Shown here piece by piece: positions 33,440-64,000 of a stretch of DNA of 64,000 nt. Position 1 is the first letter of the stretch; each line of letters begins with the position of its first letter. The stretch covers positions 11,021,183-11,085,182 of the forward strand of contig CM065706.1 in the NCBI GenBank assembly GCA_017654935.2, in the 5' to 3' direction. The translations under genes were made by a program, and so were the position numbers. The notes beneath the pieces were generated by a model. It was not told the origin of the DNA and did not search any database. It worked only from the letters and a program-made list of their open reading frames with translations. The DNA is from Phymorhynchus buccinoides (lineage: Eukaryota; Mollusca; Gastropoda; Neogastropoda; Raphitomidae).

Positions 33440-33690
33440 TACGATGACAACAACAACCAGACATCAGAACAGTCTGAAGTCCCATCCTCTGAACACCGCG
33501 GTAAAAGGGCCATCAAGGCCCCAGACTATAGAGGGATAACATTGAAATCAGTTCACAACACCACCAAAATGGCTTAATGCAGTGAAAAATCACTTTAAAA
33601 TGCTATTTAACACAAAGGATAACACTGAATAAAAATGACAGAGAAGCCAATCCTCTGTCAGAAATTCTTAATCCTCTGAAATCCTGACAA
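33440..33690 (-). repeat. Inverted copy of the 19370-19620 repeat
   Basis: Reverse complement of 19370-19620. It lies between the RPN2 stop codon and the compound array, so it may fall in the RPN2 3' UTR. Confidence 0.7.
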
Positions 33691-33896
33691 TGAGGCGCTA
33701 TACTACTCCTTGCCAACATGAAAGGGCAATAATTTTAGGCCCGAACTGCCGATGCCCCCTGGTGATGAGTCAGGAGCAGATCATTTTCTGTGGCTATATA
33801 CTACTAGTTCCTGGCAGGCAAGGGCGATAATCTTAAGTAGGTGGCGTTCGCATCTCAGGTCACGAGACAAGGGCAGATAATTTTCGGCATAAAGCC

Positions 33897-54308
<20,412 letters not shown>

Positions 54309-54332
54309 CTCAGTGGCAAAAAAACAACCCAC

Positions 54333-54459
54333 CAGGGCTGTGCAGTACTGAAATTTATAGTCGCCCAACGGGCTAGTGACTTTTGAAATCTACTCGCCCA
54401 CAGATTTTGATGCTAGCCAATGACTACCAGTACCAGGCTAGCAGTTTTGGCCAGCCCTG
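54333..54459. mobile_element. Possible hAT-like MITE I
   Basis: Ends CAGGGCTG and CAGCCCTG form an 8-bp inverted repeat 127 bp apart. Flanks ACCCAC and AAATTT do not match, so it is weaker than the other elements. Confidence 0.4.
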
Positions 54460-55353
54460 AAATTTAACAACAAAGATGTCAGTCAGCCAGTGTCAGTCTG
54501 ATTATTGTCACGTTTTTTTTCTGCTGCACCATACTTCTTCATAGGAAATTATGTTCAACACTAAGAGTACAAGTTTATCAGCAGTTGTTCAATGGTTTAC
54601 GCATAGCTTCCAGTGATCAGGCATAATATGTGACAACACAACAGCACACTGATTGGCGTCTTCAGTTATCGTTTCTTCAAACATCATGTCACGTGGAAAC
54701 TGGCAACCAAAGTACTCAACATGCGATGGCTAAACAAGGAATTTAAGTTCATCAGCCTGCAACTTTAATAAGCCTGTAACTATCTAGAACTCGACAGATG
54801 AAGAAAGGCATATAAGAATGAAAAGACTCTACTCAACATCAAGCAAAACATAATAAAGCCAAACACTAAAACAGATTTAAAAAATCTTTAGCTTAATGGC
54901 AAAAAATAATTTTTTAGGAAAAAGAACAAAAAAGCAATCACCCACATATCCAATCTACAGCAATTTCACACCGACAGGCAGTCAATGATTTCAATATTTA
55001 TATAATTATTTAACACTGGCAGCTGTGAGCGTGATTATAGGGTTCTGTCAGCCCATTGTGTATGACTATACAAAATCAAGGTTTCAATGGTTTATGCATA
55101 GTTTCCAGTGATCAGGTATAATATGTGACAACACAACAGCACACTGATTGGCGTCTTCAGTTATCGTTTCTTCAAACATCATGTCACGTGGAAACGGGCA
55201 ACCAAAGTACTCAACATGCGATGGCTAAACAAGGAATTTAAGTTCATCAGCCTCTAACTTTAATAAGTCTGCAACTGTCTAGAACTCGATGTTTTAGGGC
55301 ATTAAAAGTACTTTATAACAGATGAACAAAGGCCTATAAGAATGAAAAGATTC

Positions 55354-55442
55354 TACAGTGGAACCTCCCTTATAAGACCTCCCATTAAAAGACTCCCTCA
55401 CACATAAGACATACTTCTCGGAGACATTGCCCTTCTTTGTAA
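55354..55442. mobile_element. pogo-like MITE, left part only
   Basis: TACAGTGGAACCTCCC ... 'gacattgcccttctttgtaa', then replaced by a fragment related to element J (55443-55540, 'ggttcccagg ... aaggacttataaggacc'). Confidence 0.75.
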
Positions 55443-55885
55443 CAAGGTTCCCAGGTTTGGGACATGAAACAAAAAAAGGACCTTTAAAGGACTTATAAGG
55501 ACCTCAAAAGATTGTAAAAGGACCTTCGCCAACCTGATAGTATGACATGTTCATGATAAAATGCCTGAATGTCAATTGTTGACCAAGAGCACAATGTAGT
55601 GAACATTTACAAACTCATGGTTTCAATGGTTTATGCATAGCTTCCAGTGATCAGGCGCAATATGTGACAACACAACAGCACACTGATTGGCGTCTTCAGT
55701 TATCGTTTCTTCAAACATCATGTCACGTGGAAACTGGCAACCAAAGTACTCAACATGCAATGGCTAAACAAGGAATTTAAGTTCATCAGCCTCCAACTTT
55801 AATAAGCCTGTAACTGTCTAGAACTCGATGTATTAGGGCATTAAAAGTTTACTTTGAAGAAAGGCCTATAAGAATGAAAAGATTC

Positions 55886-56083
55886 TACAGTGGAACCTCC
55901 CTTATAAGACCTCCCATTATAAGACTCCCTCCCACATAAGACCTACTTCTTGGAGACATTGCCCTTCTTTGCATTAAGTATTAAAATTACCTCCATTATA
56001 AGACCCCTCCCTTATAAGACCCCTCCCTTATAAAACCTCATTTTGGATTAATTTTTAAGGTCTTAAAGGGAGGTTCCACTGTA
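55886..56083. mobile_element. pogo-like MITE, complete, at a TA target
   Basis: 198 bp with full ends. The sister block at ~54826 shows the empty site as 'ctctactcaac', so only TA is duplicated. The interior already holds a 16-bp unit twice (agacccctcccttata), a small version of the expansion seen at 11273-13600. Confidence 0.92.
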
Positions 56084-56619
56084 TTCAACATCAAGCAAAA
56101 CATAATAAAGGCAAACACTGAAACAGATTTAAAAAATCTTTAGTTTAAACTTTAATGGCAAAATATAAAAATAACAAAAATAAAACACCCACATATATCC
56201 AATCTACAGCAATTTCACACCAACAGGTAGTCAATGATTTGAATATTTATATAATTATTCAACAAACACTGGCAGCTGTGAGTGTGACAGACCTGTCTAC
56301 CTCAAAATTGAACTAGTAGTATTCTATGAAGTAGATTTTAGTATTCTATGACCAAAAAAGAGTATTTTTCTTACCTTGAATTTTTTAAGAAGCCCAAGTT
56401 GGTAATTCAAGCGCCAGTCAGCACTCTTGAAGCACACACAGTCATACTACACTATGACAATCACAACGTTCAGTTCTTTGGAATTTATGCAGTAACGCAG
56501 TTCATGTTTTTCTGTTCAGCTAAGTATTTATATTTCTCTTGAGCACACACACTTATATTACACCATCACAACAATACAGTCAGTTTCAAACAAAGATTAG
56601 GGAGTGGGGTTGCTGCAGC

Positions 56620-57709
56620 TTAGTTCTTGTTTTTGTACTTCTCTTGAGCCTTTGTGTACGCACTTTTCAGTCGAACCAGTTCTTGTGTGGTGTGAGCTCT
56701 GTCAGGCACTGATTTCAAGACCAGTAAGGCTTCCACAGTGTCCTGGCCCAGTGAGGTTCTCTGGTCTGTGGACGTTTTCCTCACACAGCTGAACACCCGT
56801 TCACACGCTGCACTGCTGTGAGGGATTGTGCAGATCCCCAGCATGACTCGACATAACTCCTTGAGTTGAGGATGCAGCTGGCTGATGGCAACCCAGGTTT
56901 CATCTACCCTGTCACGTATACAGTCTTCGATGTTGGTTATCTGGTATGTAGAAAACTGCTCCAGGATCTGTTCTCCTTTCACATCAGCAGATAGAAGTGC
57001 TGGGAATCTCTTGATGAAGTATCTGAGATCACCCATTGTTGCCTTCTTCTGTTTGGAGGGATCCACCAGAATGGCATGTTGCAGCAATGGGTCACCCAAT
57101 GGCAGCTTGGTCAACATGTACGTACATGTGGCCTCGAAGTACTTCCTGACAGAATCATAAAATTCTGTCACTCTCTCTTCTCGCAAGTGGTACTTGCCAG
57201 GGTGATCCACTTGCTCTCTTGCATCGTCTCCAATCAAAAGGTCCTCGTCGTCTTTCTGATTGCTTCTCAACTTAAACTGCACATCAGTGATTTCCTTGTC
57301 TTTAACAGCTTCAGGTTTCACGAATTTGATGAACAAACTTGTGACCAGGTTCTTCAGTGAGTCATGCAGCTCATGAATCAAGGGTTTCTCAGCCTGGAGT
57401 TTTACCAATACGCCATCATACACCTGGAGAGTATAACTCAGAAACATGGTGTAGAGCTTGTTCGTTGGAGAGCGGAGAAACGTGGAGATGGTTTCAATCT
57501 TTTTTGTTGACACCCCAACACAGTGCTCATCAACTTCTGTGGACCCATCTTGGTCTGTGCCTTCACTTGAGTGGTTTGTGTTCTTCGTTCCTCTACTCTT
57601 CTTGGCATGGCTTTTCTTTTTCTTTTCTTCTTCTTCAGCCTTCTTTTTGAACTCTTCACAAAAAAGCTGCTTGAGAGGGTCCCAACTGGCCAGTAGTCGC
57701 TTGATGCAC
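56620..57709 (-). CDS. hAT transposase exon 5 (C-terminal half with hAT dimerisation region)
   Basis: Residues 358-720 of the joined protein. It begins CIKRLLASWDPLKQLFCEEF, then a Lys/Glu-rich stretch. The middle includes a segment typical of the hAT insertion domain. It ends with the hATC signature HPQLKELCRVMLGICTIPHS, then SAACERVFSCVRKTSTDQR and TSLGQDTVEALLVLK. Glu661 in ACERVF is the expected third catalytic acid. The stop is at 56620-56622. The acceptor is ttttggttctag. Confidence 0.92.
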
Positions 57710-58084
57710 CTAGAACCAAAAAATAAAAGAGTTCCACAAGGTAAGAACACTGTTTCAATTTCAACCATAAAAATGCAAAAGTTCTGCTACCTTAAAGAAT
57801 CATAAAAACAATCAACCATGGTCAATAAGAAAATCCAGATAAAGTCAAAAAGTTTCCAGCTCTCCATCAGTCGTCACTTGGTAGGACATTTGTGAAAACA
57901 ATACTGTTTGTGTGTAGTTTGTTTGCAGATCTGCAAAATAAATATACATTGCAGTAACTATACAGAATTACTATGCCTTCAAAAAGAGCATTTTAATTTG
58001 GTAATACACAGAACTGAAGACATTCACGCAAACACATAAATTACAACAGCAACAAACTGACAAGAATGTCAATGCGAAGCTAAC

Positions 58085-58250
58085 CTGGCAATGCTCAGCC
58101 ATCTGGTACAGCCATGTTTCAGCATTTTTCGTTGTTCCACGTCATACAGCATCTGGAGTTCCCGCAAGTTGGATTGGCGCAGAGTACTTTTCCTGAAGAA
58201 GTAGAAGATGTCCACCAACATTTCCTCAATAGGGGGGAGACAAGCTGCAC
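58085..58250 (-). CDS. hAT transposase exon 4
   Basis: Residues 303-358. It reads AACLPPIEEMLVDIFYFFRK, then STLRQSNLRELQMLYDVEQR and KMLKHGCTRWLSIA, and donates two bases of an Arg codon. The C-x-TRW-L-S motif (Trp353) is conserved in hAT transposases. Acceptor tttgtttcag, donor gttagc. Confidence 0.9.
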
Positions 58251-58818
58251 CTGAAACAAAAGTTATATTATAGAACTGAACAAAGCCTGGGAAACAGTGC
58301 AGAAAACATTGTATGAGCTGAGAACTCTAAGCTGATTCTAATTCATGTAAAACAAAATTGCCTGTTGAGCATGTATGAGTATTTCCATGTCAATGCAGTT
58401 GCATTGCATTTATATCCATGACCTTTTTATTTTTGTTATGATCTGAAGTTGATGATTACAATCATGAAACTTATTTTAAGAAATGTCAATACCATTGTGT
58501 GCTTTAATTGTACAACAGACACATGGAGGAGGTCTGTCAAGTGGGTGACAAAACAAATCTTTAAGCAAAAGATGAATATCAGAATTAAATACAGTAGAGT
58601 ATACTTAACTTGAAAAAAAGGAGACAAAGATTTTTTTTGTGTGTTAGCAATATTTTATGTTAAGCATTGTTATAATAAAGAGAAACAGTTGAAACAGATG
58701 TTTTATATTAATTCATAGTCCATTTGTTTCCTGTACATTTTTCAAGACATATTTAGAATTGGTAAAAACAAATGACAAACTTTATTGATATATTTTAAGT
58801 TTGATAGGGTATACACAC

Positions 58819-59019
58819 CTTTTTTTGCGCCAATGTGCACCAAATGAAGAGTGCAGCCAGCCAGGTACACACTCTCGTTCTCTTTGCAGACAAAGGAGAA
58901 CACGCCTTTGTGTCGACCAGTCATTACAGCTGCATTATCCGAACCAAAGCCAATGCAGTTGTCCCACGAGACGCCTTGAGCCGTAAGTTCAGCGTTGACC
59001 AGATCAAAAATATTCTGTC
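58819..59019 (-). CDS. hAT transposase exon 3 (second catalytic Asp)
   Basis: Residues 236-303: QNIFDLVNAELTAQGVSWDN, then CIGFGSDNAAVMTGRHKGVF and a CTLHLVHIGAKK end. Asp263 in GSDNAAVMTG is the expected second catalytic acid, and the C..H...H stretch that follows is typical of hAT proteins. Acceptor tgtatttcag, donor gtgtgt. Confidence 0.92.
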
Positions 59020-59334
59020 CTGAAATACAAACCACACCAAAAAAAATGTCTGAGCCTATATTAAATTTCATTAAGAAATGAAAATAAGAACTGTAAAACA
59101 GTCTTCACGTTCTGGTTCAACTCATACTAAGAGGTGGTGGACATTCAACATAACTAGTAGAGCTCTGCAAAATAAAAAAATGTCATTTGTAAAATGACAG
59201 TGCATAAAATAATCAAACATAAGCAGTGTGTGTGTGTGTATGTGTGTGTGTGAGTATGCACGCGCATGAACATGCGCTGACAAACTGAAACTCTGACGAT
59301 GCTTTGCACACACCAAACAAAATCTTACACTTAC

Positions 59335-59577
59335 CAGTAGCTGAACCATCACAGTTTCTCAGAGCAAGGAGCTGTGTCGTCACCAGTCCCAGCTTGCCAT
59401 CTGCATCTTTGCCAAAGGATCGTATCACCAAGGGAAACTGCTTCTTTTCGCCTTCATTGCTTCCATCTGTTGCTAGACTGAATGGCTGATCTTTCATCTT
59501 CTTAGCAATATCCTTCATGGCCAGGGCTGACATTTCCTTTATCATAACAGTTGCTTTGGAGCGGGAACACTGCATTC
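59335..59577 (-). CDS. hAT transposase exon 2 (first catalytic Asp)
   Basis: Residues 155-236: MQCSRSKATVMIKEMSALAM, then KDIAKKMKDQPFSLATDGSN, EGEKKQFPLVIRSFGKDADG and KLGLVTTQLLALRNCDGSAT. Asp192 in SLATDGS is the expected first catalytic acid. Acceptor tttgggacag, donor gtaagt. Confidence 0.92.
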
Positions 59578-59842
59578 CTGTCCCAAAAGAATAAAAACAT
59601 AGCATTGATTTCAGTAAAATTATTAGTAACTTTCCAGTTCATAGCCCTCTTGGTAAAACATATGTGTGCTAATTGGTTGTTTTTTGTTAATAGAGTCTGA
59701 GTGAGGACTTCACTTCTACTTGGTCAGACACTCTCAGATAAAAAAAAAAGCAAAAACTTTCAGAGAAATAAGGTGCAAGTCTTCAGAGTGGTTTAGGTCC
59801 TCAGAACATTGGTTTATATTCACATTCAAGTCCTCATATTGC

Positions 59843-59845
<3 letters not shown>

Positions 59846-59880
<35 letters not shown>

Positions 59881-59925
59881 TGTGCACGCACACACAGTCA
59901 CACACACGCACATACATACATGAAG
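59846..59925. repeat. (CA)n microsatellite inside the hAT intron
   Basis: CA and CGCA repeats in the intron between transposase exons 1 and 2. A second, GT-rich run is at 59226-59252. Confidence 0.9.
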
Positions 59926-60339
59926 ACTTCAGAAGAAAAAAAGTCAGAGTGTGGTGCACCCTGTGTGGTTGAACAGTAGCGTGTGTCGGTACTAATAGCA
60001 GTAATAGTCATCATTCTTGTTTGTTGTTTATTGGTTAAAAAGTAAAGTTGTTAATAATAGTCATCATTCTTGTTTGTTGTTTATTGATTGAAAATATAAG
60101 GTGTTAATAATAGTCACACACAAAAAAAGAAAAAAAGAAGTATTCAGTTCAGAATGGTTTAGGTCCTCAACTGGTGACTGTGTATTCACATTCAAGTCCT
60201 CACCTTGCACCTAACACAAACCATTCAGTTTTAATTTCACTTACTCCCCTCACCCCCCCCCCCCCTTTGTCTTTTTTTTTTAAGGGGGTAGTATGAGAAT
60301 TAAATTGTAGAAAAAGTAAATAAAAAATCATAGACATAC

Positions 60340-60802
60340 CTTGGGCAATTTTGCTGTCAGGAAACATCTCTTTCATGATGGGAACAAGACGATCCGCCAT
60401 CGATAGTGAAAGGTTGGCATCTGCAATCACTTTGCACATGATCACCTCCGCGTTGGTCACCTGGTGCTCCAAGTCCCCACTTGACTTGGACGACTGCTGT
60501 CTAAATGCATCTTTGATCGAAGGTGTCCCCTTCGCCATTTCTGCCAGATTGGTGTGCAGTTTTGACGCAACATGTTTTTTACAATCGTTGCGCCCACCAC
60601 AAGCACAACTGAAGTCTGTATTGCACAAGGCGCACCAGACGAAAGTTGGTCCTTTTGAACTGGGGACTAAACACTTCCAGGTCTCGGTGTATCCGCTGAG
60701 AAAAGTTTGTCTCCTTGGTTTTGCAGCCTTCTTTGGAACTTTTTGAACGCTATCCTCTTCGCTATCAGTCTCATGGGGTCGTTTTCTCACTGGCGGTGGC
60801 AT
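60340..60802 (-). CDS. hAT transposase exon 1 (BED-type zinc finger)
   Basis: Starts at the ATG 60802, 249 bp inside the element end; codes residues 1-154 plus one base. A basic region with nuclear-localisation-like KKAAKPRR is followed by a finger with Cys57, Cys60, His77 and His83 (CALC...HVASKLH), which in this family binds the transposon ends. The C-terminal part (SIKDAF ... ADANLSLSMADRL) introduces the catalytic fold. Donor gtatgt. Counterparts of this exon survive alone in elements A, B and G. Confidence 0.92.
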
Positions 60803-61051
60803 TTTACTAGCCTAACCGGTGCAGTACCGTTCACTAACAAAAATGGCCGACAAAGTGGTAGACGCGCGCGCAATCCAAGGGCAGTAACTCGCGAACCGCG
60901 AAACTCGTCTTTAAACAGGAAAATAGAGAATTTTTTTTTTTTTTTAGCCGCTGCTGCCGATTTTCATATTTTTGTTGCTCTATGCGTATTTTCGTATTTT
61001 GCATTCAAAATTCGGAAAATACGCCTAAAAATCGTATGGTAGACAGGTCTG

Positions 61052-62800
61052 GTGTGATTATAGGCTGTCAGCCCATTGTGTATGACTATACAAAATCAAG
61101 GTTTCAATGGCTTAGGCATAGTTTCCAGTGATCAGGTATAATATGTGACAACACAACAGCACACTGATTGGCGTCTTCAGTTATCGTTTCTTCAAACATC
61201 ATGTCACATGGAAACTGGCAACCAAAATATTCAACATGTGCAGTGATGTCCAGAGGCCCCGGTCATAGGCCATTGACCTATTAAAATGTCCTATTGAGTT
61301 GTCCCCTGTCAGGACAAATGTCTGATAACATTTTTAACACTGGCACTTATTGATTTCGCTTCAAATTGTGTATGGTGGGGTATCGTGGTACACAGATGGT
61401 CCCATATAAATGTTGAACCTCCAGTGCGAATCTCACCCAAGGAAGACTTACTTTTCTGTAACATTCTATATTCCATAGAAAAAACACCAGAAAATAAAAT
61501 AAAAATACACAAGCACAACATTTTAGGCATGGTTTCCAGTGATCAGGTATTCTAAGTGACAACACAACAGCACACTGATTGGCGCCTTCAGTTATCGTTT
61601 CTTCAAACATCATGTCACGTGAAAATTTTTACCACAATCTCCATTATTTGTTCTCCTGTCCTCAAAACAGCATGGGTGCAACTACACAAAACGAAAAAAC
61701 CTGAAAGGCCGGGATCCAGGGGTAATGTTCCCCTGCAGCTGAAGAAAAAATTGATTTATGAAGGCATTTTGTTTGCTTTTTCCACAATTTATACAAATTA
61801 TGCTTATTTTAAAATGTTTAAAAAATACAGTAGATGCACAAAGATCTTGTTTGACAAATTTTAAAAAAAGGAACTTCCTTTTCTGGTAAAATTCAAAAAC
61901 AGGAAATCCTTGTATACCATGAAAAGTTGCACCCGTGGAACAGTCAGTCTTGGCAAATACAACTTTACCAAGCGCTCATTTCGTTAGCAATTCCTCTCAT
62001 GAGGAGATCAATTAAGTTAGTATGCAATGACATTACAGTATTACAAGACACAACTCAAAAACAAATACATAACAGATTTCGAATCATATCAATGTAAAAA
62101 TTTTAATAAATAATAAAACACACACACACACGCAGATCCGACAACATTACCCCCATCCAGACTCGGTGCATTAGGAATCCTTAACCCCTTGACTGCCAGA
62201 GAAAATTAAGGAAAAAATCATTGTACAAATCATGCCATGAACAAGACAACCGATAGAGCCAATCTGGCAAAATGGTCTGGGGATATAACTCTCTTTGACT
62301 GTGCTAGAGCAAAAGCCAGCATATCAGTTATTCCTCTTCATCTGATGACGTCATCAGGTCAGTACGTGATATACGTTTATGGCAGTCAAGGGGTTAACCT
62401 AGAATGAAAGGTATAAAAGGCAGGGACCCTCTCCCCACCCCCACAACCTGTGTGCATTTTTCAGAACTGAGCAAGAAACGCTAAAGAAAATTTAGTAAAA
62501 TCTATGGATTTTTTTCCTTTCTCTTTATATAAAAAAACAAAATGTCATTAATATTGAAAAAGTTGAATGCATCTTGATTTCCTCAAGGGATGGATCAAGT
62601 TATAGAAATGAATTGAGTTACTTTCTTTGTGAAAAAACAAGTGTGTGAGTTTTTTAAGTTTCACATGGTACTTAAAATGTTATGCTGTAAGCGTAAGCTA
62701 TATTTCCAGTGATCAGTGTTCATGTGTGACAACACTGAGATCGCTCTTTTTGGCGCCCCTTCAGTTATCGTTTCTTCAGCATCATGTCACGTGGAAATCT
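61052..62800. repeat. Remnants of the ~490-bp block array right of the hAT element
   Basis: The block interrupted by the hAT resumes (gtgtgattatagg ... ttgtgtatgactatac). Partial copies of 'ttccagtgatcagg ... atcatgtcac' lie at 61107-61245, 61528-61622 and 62698-62800. Between them, 61250-61520 and 61640-62180 hold no recognised gene. Confidence 0.7.
62185..62393. mobile_element. TTAA-flanked MITE, CCCCTTGACTGCCA ends
   Basis: CCCCTTGACTGCCA ... TGGCAGTCAAGGGG, 14-bp perfect inverted ends with TTAA on both sides. A decayed relative is near 23650-23760. Confidence 0.88.
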
Positions 62801-62817
62801 CTCTGGCTCAGCTAGCT

Positions 62818-63050
62818 TCTAGTTCCCCCGCCTTCTGGAAGTTCTGTGCTTGAAACTTCCTCTAATCTATCACTCTCTTTCACTCTGCCCTTTTCCCTGT
62901 GCTTACGGTCATCTGCTATCTTTCTGCCTTAGTGGCCAATTCTCCCGCCTTTTTTCAAGAAACACAAATATTTTCTCCAGTCGAACATGTCTTCGGCTCC
63001 GACTTCGAAGGATCAACTAGCTAGCGGCACAGCGCGTCTTTGACGTCAAT
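62818..63050 (+). mobile_element. SINE-like repeat F2, diverged copy
   Basis: Shares 'gttctgtgcttgaaacttcc', 'tctcccgcctttttt' and 'cgacttcg' with the family, then diverges. The GAA tail is absent. Confidence 0.55.
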
Positions 63051-64000
63051 CATTTTGACTCAAACCCTGATTTTCATCATTTTCAACTGCTCAGTTCTCA
63101 GCTATTTGAGCACAGACTGGTCTCAAATTTGTTGTGAAATAAAGTTTATTGTTTCAACTTTTTGATGAATGTCTGTTTTTGTGTGTTGAAAGCCTATAAA
63201 AATCAAGCAAATTAAAAACAACTACAAGACATATAGCTACTTTTATAAATTTGAGCCAGCCGACGTCGCGTTTCTAAAATAAGCTCATTCGGCACGCTGC
63301 TTTCTCAGCTTTGTGGGAAAGCGATGCACATCGGATACGGCTATACTTGGTATCTACTTCTTCAGCAAAAACTGAGGATTCCATTGATGTAAGCCACAAA
63401 ATTATTTATTACTGTTAGAAAAAACGGTGTACAAAAATCAACTTTTTTCTTCACACTTTCCGTAACTGAGCGAAAACCAAGCTGAAAAAATAATACGTTT
63501 CACCCATGAGAAGACAGGATAATCTCTCTTCTATACAACGGCAGTAACCGAAAATCTATTTATAGCACATCGTTTCCCCACAAGTCAACCAAACGAACCT
63601 AACGATCCTAGCCGCACACGCGCGCGCTGCATTCAGCGAGGCCTAGCGAAGTTGTTTGAAACGATGCGATGTACCCACTTTCAAGCGTAATGCCGGACAA
63701 AATACGCAAGCCTGTAAGTTCAGATTTTGCATTTTATAAGACAGATGGCTCAAATAAAATGTGATGATATCGGTTTTTACACGGGTGCGACTTAGAAGAA
63801 GTTTAACAGCAATAATCACAAACACCCATTGTCGGCTCAGACTGTCAATAAAATTTAACCGGAAATGGTAGACGAAGTTTGATAGGCCTCGGATTTCTGT
63901 CTTTTTCTCGGCTTAGGGGACATTTTAAGTCAGTTATGCGTATCCATTTTAAAATTCAAGAAGCCTTTAAGAATCCCAATTTTTTTCAACTCCTCAAACA
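63051..64000. other. No gene recognised
   Basis: AT-rich sequence without splice-flanked coding text, clear repeats or terminal inverted ends. The RPN2 N-terminal exons were looked for on the minus strand here and not found. Confidence 0.4.

Larger units (their letters stand above)
54590..56287. repeat. ~490-bp block in tandem (three copies) before the hAT element
   Basis: Copies start near 54590, 55084 and 55616 with 'caatggtttaygcatag', then 'ccagtgatcagg', 'cacactgattggcgtcttca', 'catcatgtcacgtggaaac' and 'ggaatttaagttcatcagcc'. Between copies the unit continues to 'actggcagctgtgag' and 'ttgtgtatgactatac'. Insertions of pogo-like MITEs (55354 and 55886) and the hAT element interrupt copies 2 and 3. 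The array resumes at 61052. Confidence 0.9.
56288..61051 (-). mobile_element. Complete, potentially autonomous hAT-type transposon, 4764 bp
   Basis: Terminal repeats are CAGACCTGTCTACC and its exact complement (14 bp). The target duplication GTGTGA is perfect (56282-56287, 61052-61057). The uninterrupted neighbouring block (55024-55045, cagctgtgagcgtgattata) has one copy of this hexamer (as gcgtga), so the site was filled by this element. It carries a five-exon gene with no stop or frame break, a BED-type finger and hAT catalytic motifs. It lies 5' of the visible RPN2 exons, on the same strand, either in an RPN2 intron or upstream. Confidence 0.93.

Noticed and set aside
54333..54459. Element I as a confident 6-bp hAT-like MITE
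   Set aside because: Only 8 bp of inverted ends and no matching flanks; kept as low confidence.

Overview
This window is intron-rich, repeat-rich animal nuclear DNA. Short exons with GT-AG splice sites sit in a sea of small DNA transposons, tRNA-derived SINEs, a DIRS-like retroelement, microsatellites and minisatellites. The protein similarities and TE mix would suit a lophotrochozoan such as a mollusc, but that is inference; no taxon-specific gene is present. A 500-base assembly gap lies at 8762-9261.

Layout. (1) 1-3300: two plus-strand exons of the mismatch-repair gene MSH6 (1582-1690, 3128-3290); the next MSH6 exon is not found downstream. (2) About 3480-8761: a decayed DIRS-like tyrosine-recombinase retrotransposon running into the gap. 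(3) 9262-15600: a ~610-bp palindrome beside the gap, other repeats, and a 2.3-kb array of a 30-bp unit that grew inside a small pogo-like MITE. (4) 15639-18384: two plus-strand exons of an unrecognised gene ending in a C-terminal membrane anchor. (5) 18400-33800: intergenic space between convergent genes, full of nested MITEs and SINE-like repeats. (6) 33897-54308 (minus strand): twelve exons coding for the C-terminal 397 residues of ribophorin II (RPN2), a subunit of the ER oligosaccharyltransferase; the N-terminal exons are not in the window. (7) 54590-62800: a ~490-bp block repeated in tandem and interrupted by insertions, the largest a 4764-bp hAT-type transposon (56288-61051) with an apparently intact five-exon, 720-residue transposase. 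(8) 63050-64000: nothing recognised.

Three observations stand out. First, three RPN2 introns carry tandem arrays whose units include a 3' splice site plus the start of the adjacent exon: about 15 extra copies next to one exon, a 4.7-kb 32-bp minisatellite seeded at the last exon, and a triplication at a third. Second, the hAT element and several small relatives share CAGACCTG or CAGGGCTG ends and make 6-bp target duplications. This is shown by perfect flanking repeats and by uninterrupted copies of the same target. Several of the small relatives keep only the zinc-finger first exon. Third, small DNA elements here repeatedly act as seeds for tandem repeats.

No bacterial-type features (operons, CRISPR, ribosome-binding sites) are present.
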